From a virus, in IMG/VR virus record IMGVR_UViG_3300033388_005345, positions 1-40,820 of that record: 40,820 nucleotides of DNA. One strand, written 5' to 3'. Positions within the stretch are counted from its first letter, which is position 1. Every line of letters starts with the position of its first letter. The position numbers were made by a program, and so were the translations under genes. The notes under the pieces were generated by a model, which was given only the letters and a program-made list of their open reading frames with translations, made no database searches and was not told the DNA's origin. This document shows positions 38,774-40,820 of the stretch, piece by piece.

Positions 38774-38915
38774 ACTATCTAGGTATCAAAAGACCTTAAT
38801 GGGAACTATTGACATGCTTGAGAAGAGAGGAGGTCATGAAGATGAAGTTGAATGGCTTAAAGCAGTATTAGATACTACAACTCCACCTGTTAATACTGTT
38901 GACATCCCCAGTTAG
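38760..38915 (+). CDS. Small hypothetical protein, 51 aa
   Basis: ATG 38760 in the end of the portal gene; stop TAG 38913-38915. Sequence MLHNKLSRYQKTLMGTIDML then EKRGGHEDEVEWLKAVL is plausible for a helical protein. Its last codons lie within operator copy F, so the late operon reads into the next promoter. The call depends on an uninterrupted frame only. Confidence 0.5.
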   Translation: MLHNKLSRYQKTLMGTIDMLEKRGGHEDEVEWLKAVLDTTTPPVNTVDIPS

Positions 38916-38926
38916 TATGCTATACT
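38895..38926 (+). promoter_or_regulatory. Rightward promoter with operator copy F
   Basis: Operator ACTGTTGACATCCCCAGT (38895-38912) overlaps -35 TTGACA (38899-38904); 16 bases then consensus -10 TATACT (38921-38926). It starts the accessory island transcript (38952 onward through the circle junction). It lets this block be expressed early, although it is embedded between late genes. Confidence 0.82.
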
Positions 38927-38951
38927 GTTCTCTTTGATCGGAGAATACAGC

Positions 38952-39098
38952 ATGAAATTAATTTTTTGTTGTGATGAACTTTATGGTTATATATGGACTA
39001 TTGCTAGTCCTGCAATACTTGTGGACATAACAAAGGAAGTGATTTCCTTTGCACCAGAAATTGTAGTAGAGGAGGAGAAAGCAAATGACAATTCTTAA
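38952..39098 (+). CDS. Small protein, 48 aa, first gene of the accessory island
   Basis: GATCGGAGAATACAGC precedes ATG 38952, about 20 bases after the predicted transcription start. Sequence MKLIFCCDELYGYIWTIASP then AILVDITKEVISFAPEIV; the last residues EEEKANDNS are the translation of the next gene's start cassette. Family unknown. Confidence 0.58.
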   Translation: MKLIFCCDELYGYIWTIASPAILVDITKEVISFAPEIVVEEEKANDNS

Positions 39099-39381
39099 TT
39101 TTTTGAAAACAAAATCATCCAAATCTCAAAAGAAATTGTCAGCAGAATTAGATAAAGAGTTGGAAGAGGTAATAAAAGAACACAAAACGACGTTAGAGGA
39201 CACTATGAGCGCCTATAATAGTGGCTGTTGTGATACTTTAACACAAGTGTTAGCTGCAATTGCAGAGGTATTGCCAGATAAAGTTGAATCTTTAGACTTA
39301 CAAGGGGTTTTGAGTGTTTGTGAAAAAATACGGAAAAGACGTGATGATCTTTTAGATGCGGGAGAAGGAGAAAACAAATGA
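39085..39381 (+). CDS. Hypothetical coiled-coil protein, 98 aa
   Basis: GAGGAGAAAGCAAATGACA start cassette. Basic N-terminus, then a charged helical region (LDKELEEVIKEHKTTLEDTM) and a second helix (LDLQGVLSVCEKIRKRRDDL). Stop overlaps the next ATG. Family unknown. Confidence 0.6.
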   Translation: MTILNFLKTKSSKSQKKLSAELDKELEEVIKEHKTTLEDTMSAYNSGCCDTLTQVLAAIAEVLPDKVESLDLQGVLSVCEKIRKRRDDLLDAGEGENK

Positions 39382-39578
39382 CAATTGATGAAAATCAAAT
39401 TAATGTTACTTTAAAAGAATTGACAAATTTATATGACGCCCAAATAGAAGAATGTTCAAAATTAACAAAAACTAGAGAGAACCTTAACACGTCACTTAAA
39501 TATATGAAATTGTGGTGCAGTAAATTAGATGAGATGGATGAAAGAATCAAGAAACTAGAGGAGCGAGCAAATGACTGA
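39378..39578 (+). CDS. Small coiled-coil protein, 66 aa
   Basis: GAAGGAGAAAACAAATG start in an ATGA overlap. Nearly all heptad-like helix (VTLKELTNLYDAQIEECSKL, WCSKLDEMDERIKKLEERAN). Might pair with its helical neighbours. Family unknown. Confidence 0.6.
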   Translation: MTIDENQINVTLKELTNLYDAQIEECSKLTKTRENLNTSLKYMKLWCSKLDEMDERIKKLEERAND

Positions 39579-39705
39579 TGAATTTGAAGAAGGAGCAGAT
39601 CTAGAAATACTTACTGAAGCAGTTAGGAAGTCTATTATTGGGATGCTCGATAAAAAAATAGAGGCGCAAGCATGTGCATTAGTAAGAGAGAGAGGTTTAC
39701 TATGA
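39571..39705 (+). CDS. Small acidic protein, 44 aa
   Basis: GAGGAGCGAGCAAATGACTG start cassette at 39571; stop TGA 39703-39705 overlaps the next ATG. Sequence MTDEFEEGADLEILTEAVRK then SIIGMLDKKIEAQACALVRE, helical. Fills the gap between its neighbours. Confidence 0.58.
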   Translation: MTDEFEEGADLEILTEAVRKSIIGMLDKKIEAQACALVRERGLL

Positions 39706-39953
39706 CAGTGCCAATGAAGTTCCCACAAGTGACCGCAAACTGCAATGAAAAGACTAGGGCTTTTGCTCAGAAAATAATTGACTTTTTAGGGTATTCACAT
39801 GTAGTCACAGATGTTATCAATGTAAAAGATTCTTTTGCGGAGTATATGAGCATACAGTGGGGTAACGATTACATATCACTTTCAGTTAATACTTTATTTG
39901 GAATGAGATTGCAGGAATTATTTGATGAAGAGGAGAAAGCAAATGACAGTTGA
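39702..39953 (+). CDS. Hypothetical protein, 83 aa
   Basis: ATG 39702 overlaps the upstream stop, with AGAGAGG nine bases ahead. Mixed alpha/beta (CNEKTRAFAQKIIDFLGYSH, FAEYMSIQWGNDYISLSVNT). C-terminal EEEKANDS comes from the next start cassette. Family unknown. Confidence 0.6.
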   Translation: MTVPMKFPQVTANCNEKTRAFAQKIIDFLGYSHVVTDVINVKDSFAEYMSIQWGNDYISLSVNTLFGMRLQELFDEEEKANDS

Positions 39954-40197
39954 TAAAACAATTCAAGAACTAGCAGACATAAACGAATCATTTAACAGAA
40001 TCATCAAGCTTAAGTCTGTTCTAGACGAGCTAATGAATCGCAGGAATATTTGGGAGCGATCTAAGACTAATTGTTTAGCAGAATGTAGAGAAGCGATGGA
40101 AAAGCTGGAAGGTGCGCCAGATGATGAGCAAGATATAGCAGGCGAGATTGAGCTGATGTTCTATAGAAAGATCTTTCAAGTTCTGAGAGATGATTAG
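39943..40197 (+). CDS. Hypothetical helical protein, 84 aa
   Basis: GAGGAGAAAGCAAATGACA start at 39943. Charged helices (KTIQELADINESFNRIIKLK, LAECREAMEKLEGAPDDEQD). The TAG stop sits at the beginning of an AGCGGAGTGAT cassette that supplies the ribosome site of the next gene. Confidence 0.6.
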   Translation: MTVDKTIQELADINESFNRIIKLKSVLDELMNRRNIWERSKTNCLAECREAMEKLEGAPDDEQDIAGEIELMFYRKIFQVLRDD

Positions 40198-40208
40198 CGG
40201 AGTGATTG

Positions 40209-40547
40209 ATGAATATTATGTTCCATGAAATATTAAACCCTATTAAATGTGGGCAAGCTAAATATGAATTGGCAGCTATTCCAGTGAGTCAACCAGAGAT
40301 TGTAGTGACTATTAATGGGTTGATTTTAAACGATGGTCTTGCCATAAATATGTATGGGTGTTTTATAACTAAAAAAAAGCTACCGTTGCTTAGTCATAAA
40401 TTAGATAAAAATGTGTTAATCATAGCTGAAAATATAGCAAGCAAAATACAATTAGAAGACGACATCCAATGTTGGTATGATATCGAGATTCCATTATTGA
40501 ATAAAGATGCTGATGTTACAGTATATACGGGTTCTTTACATGATTAG
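40209..40547 (+). CDS. Hypothetical protein, 112 aa
   Basis: ATG 40209 after TAGCGGAGTGATTG. Beta-rich (YELAAIPVSQPEIVVTINGL, DIQCWYDIEIPLLNKDADVT). No family recognised. Stop TAG begins the next AGCGGAGTGAT cassette. Confidence 0.6.
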   Translation: MNIMFHEILNPIKCGQAKYELAAIPVSQPEIVVTINGLILNDGLAINMYGCFITKKKLPLLSHKLDKNVLIIAENIASKIQLEDDIQCWYDIEIPLLNKDADVTVYTGSLHD

Positions 40548-40558
40548 CGGAGTGATAG

Positions 40559-40810
40559 ATGAAACAAGGTTATTTTACAGACGATGACTTAGATGCAGAT
40601 ATGATTGTAGCAGCTCGTGTTTATGCTGTTTTTTTGTGGGTTATAACGATAGCACTTGTTTTTCTTGGAATTGTTGCATTTACGCATTCAATTGTTTGTT
40701 TTAGGATCTCCCACTTACTTCAAGGTGCATTATCCATTATGATTGGGTTTATTTGTTTTTCAACAAGTGCGGTGACAGCTGTTTTTGGGAAGATGCTTTT
40801 TTTCGAATAG
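40559..40810 (+). CDS. Small two-helix membrane protein, 83 aa
   Basis: ATG 40559 after TAGCGGAGTGATAG. Acidic N-terminus (YFTDDDLDADMIVAARVYAV) then two membrane helices (VFLWVITIALVFLGIVAF; LLQGALSIMIGFICFSTSAV). Complete here; its 3' part is repeated at 3-104 by the terminal overlap. Function unknown. Confidence 0.65.
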   Translation: MKQGYFTDDDLDADMIVAARVYAVFLWVITIALVFLGIVAFTHSIVCFRISHLLQGALSIMIGFICFSTSAVTAVFGKMLFFE

Positions 40811-40820
40811 CGGAGTGATA
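40707..40820. repeat. Direct terminal repeat, right copy
   Basis: Identical to 1-114. Joining the copies makes gene 40559-40810 run straight into the gene at 116 with the standard TAGCGGAGTGATA spacer, supporting circular topology of the assembled unit. Confidence 0.93.

Overview
The window is a complete or near-complete genome of a short-tailed double-stranded DNA phage. Positions 1-114 repeat exactly at 40707-40820, so the unit is a circle (or circularly permuted molecule) of 40706 bp. The sequence is AT-rich with densely packed genes. The head and packaging genes follow the P22 plan: small terminase, large terminase, portal, scaffold, P22-type coat, gp4-like and gp10-like head-completion proteins, ejection-type proteins, then tail fibres. 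This points to a podovirus-like, headful-packaging phage. A tRNA-Glu with encoded CCA, a CsrA close to proteobacterial CsrA and the P22-like virion suggest a gammaproteobacterial host, but that is inference. I saw no integrase, DNA polymerase or reverse transcriptase.

Layout. (1) 38760-40820 joined to 1-310 is a rightward accessory island of very small genes lying between portal and scaffold. It runs into an RNA region (301-946) with a tRNA-like gene, tRNA-Glu and a strongly structured stretch with no gene. (2) 1030-11768 is a late operon: scaffold, coat, head completion, ejection proteins and a tail collar/fibre protein. (3) 11782-22642 is an array of nine tail-fibre-like genes sharing N-terminal modules but ending in different C-terminal modules. 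(4) 22647-23400 is the lysis cassette. (5) 23348-28165 is leftward and early: HTH proteins, CsrA, a Sak4-like ATPase, a DUF669 protein with an SSB-like tail, a DUF1064 nuclease and many small proteins. (6) 28252-29944 is rightward: two winged-helix replication-type proteins (one containing an iteron origin candidate) and a zinc-finger protein. (7) 30066-31873 is a leftward operon of nine tiny genes. (8) 32143-33840 is rightward, with small paralogous proteins. (9) 33866-38773 is the packaging operon (TerS, TerL, portal).

How it works together. Six copies of an 18-bp palindrome (consensus ACTGTKGACATCCACAGT), four of them closely matching, overlap the -35 boxes of the early promoters of all accessory and early operons, so one phage DNA-binding protein probably controls them together. 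CsrA adds a post-transcriptional layer. Nearly all start sites use AGGAG-type ribosome sites containing the GGA core that CsrA recognises, and a GGA-rich structured intergenic RNA (29947-30057) could titrate it. The main replication gene is preceded by two interlocking long hairpins ending in a terminator. It contains four 12-bp iterons beside an AT-rich stretch, an arrangement like the lambda origin inside gene O.
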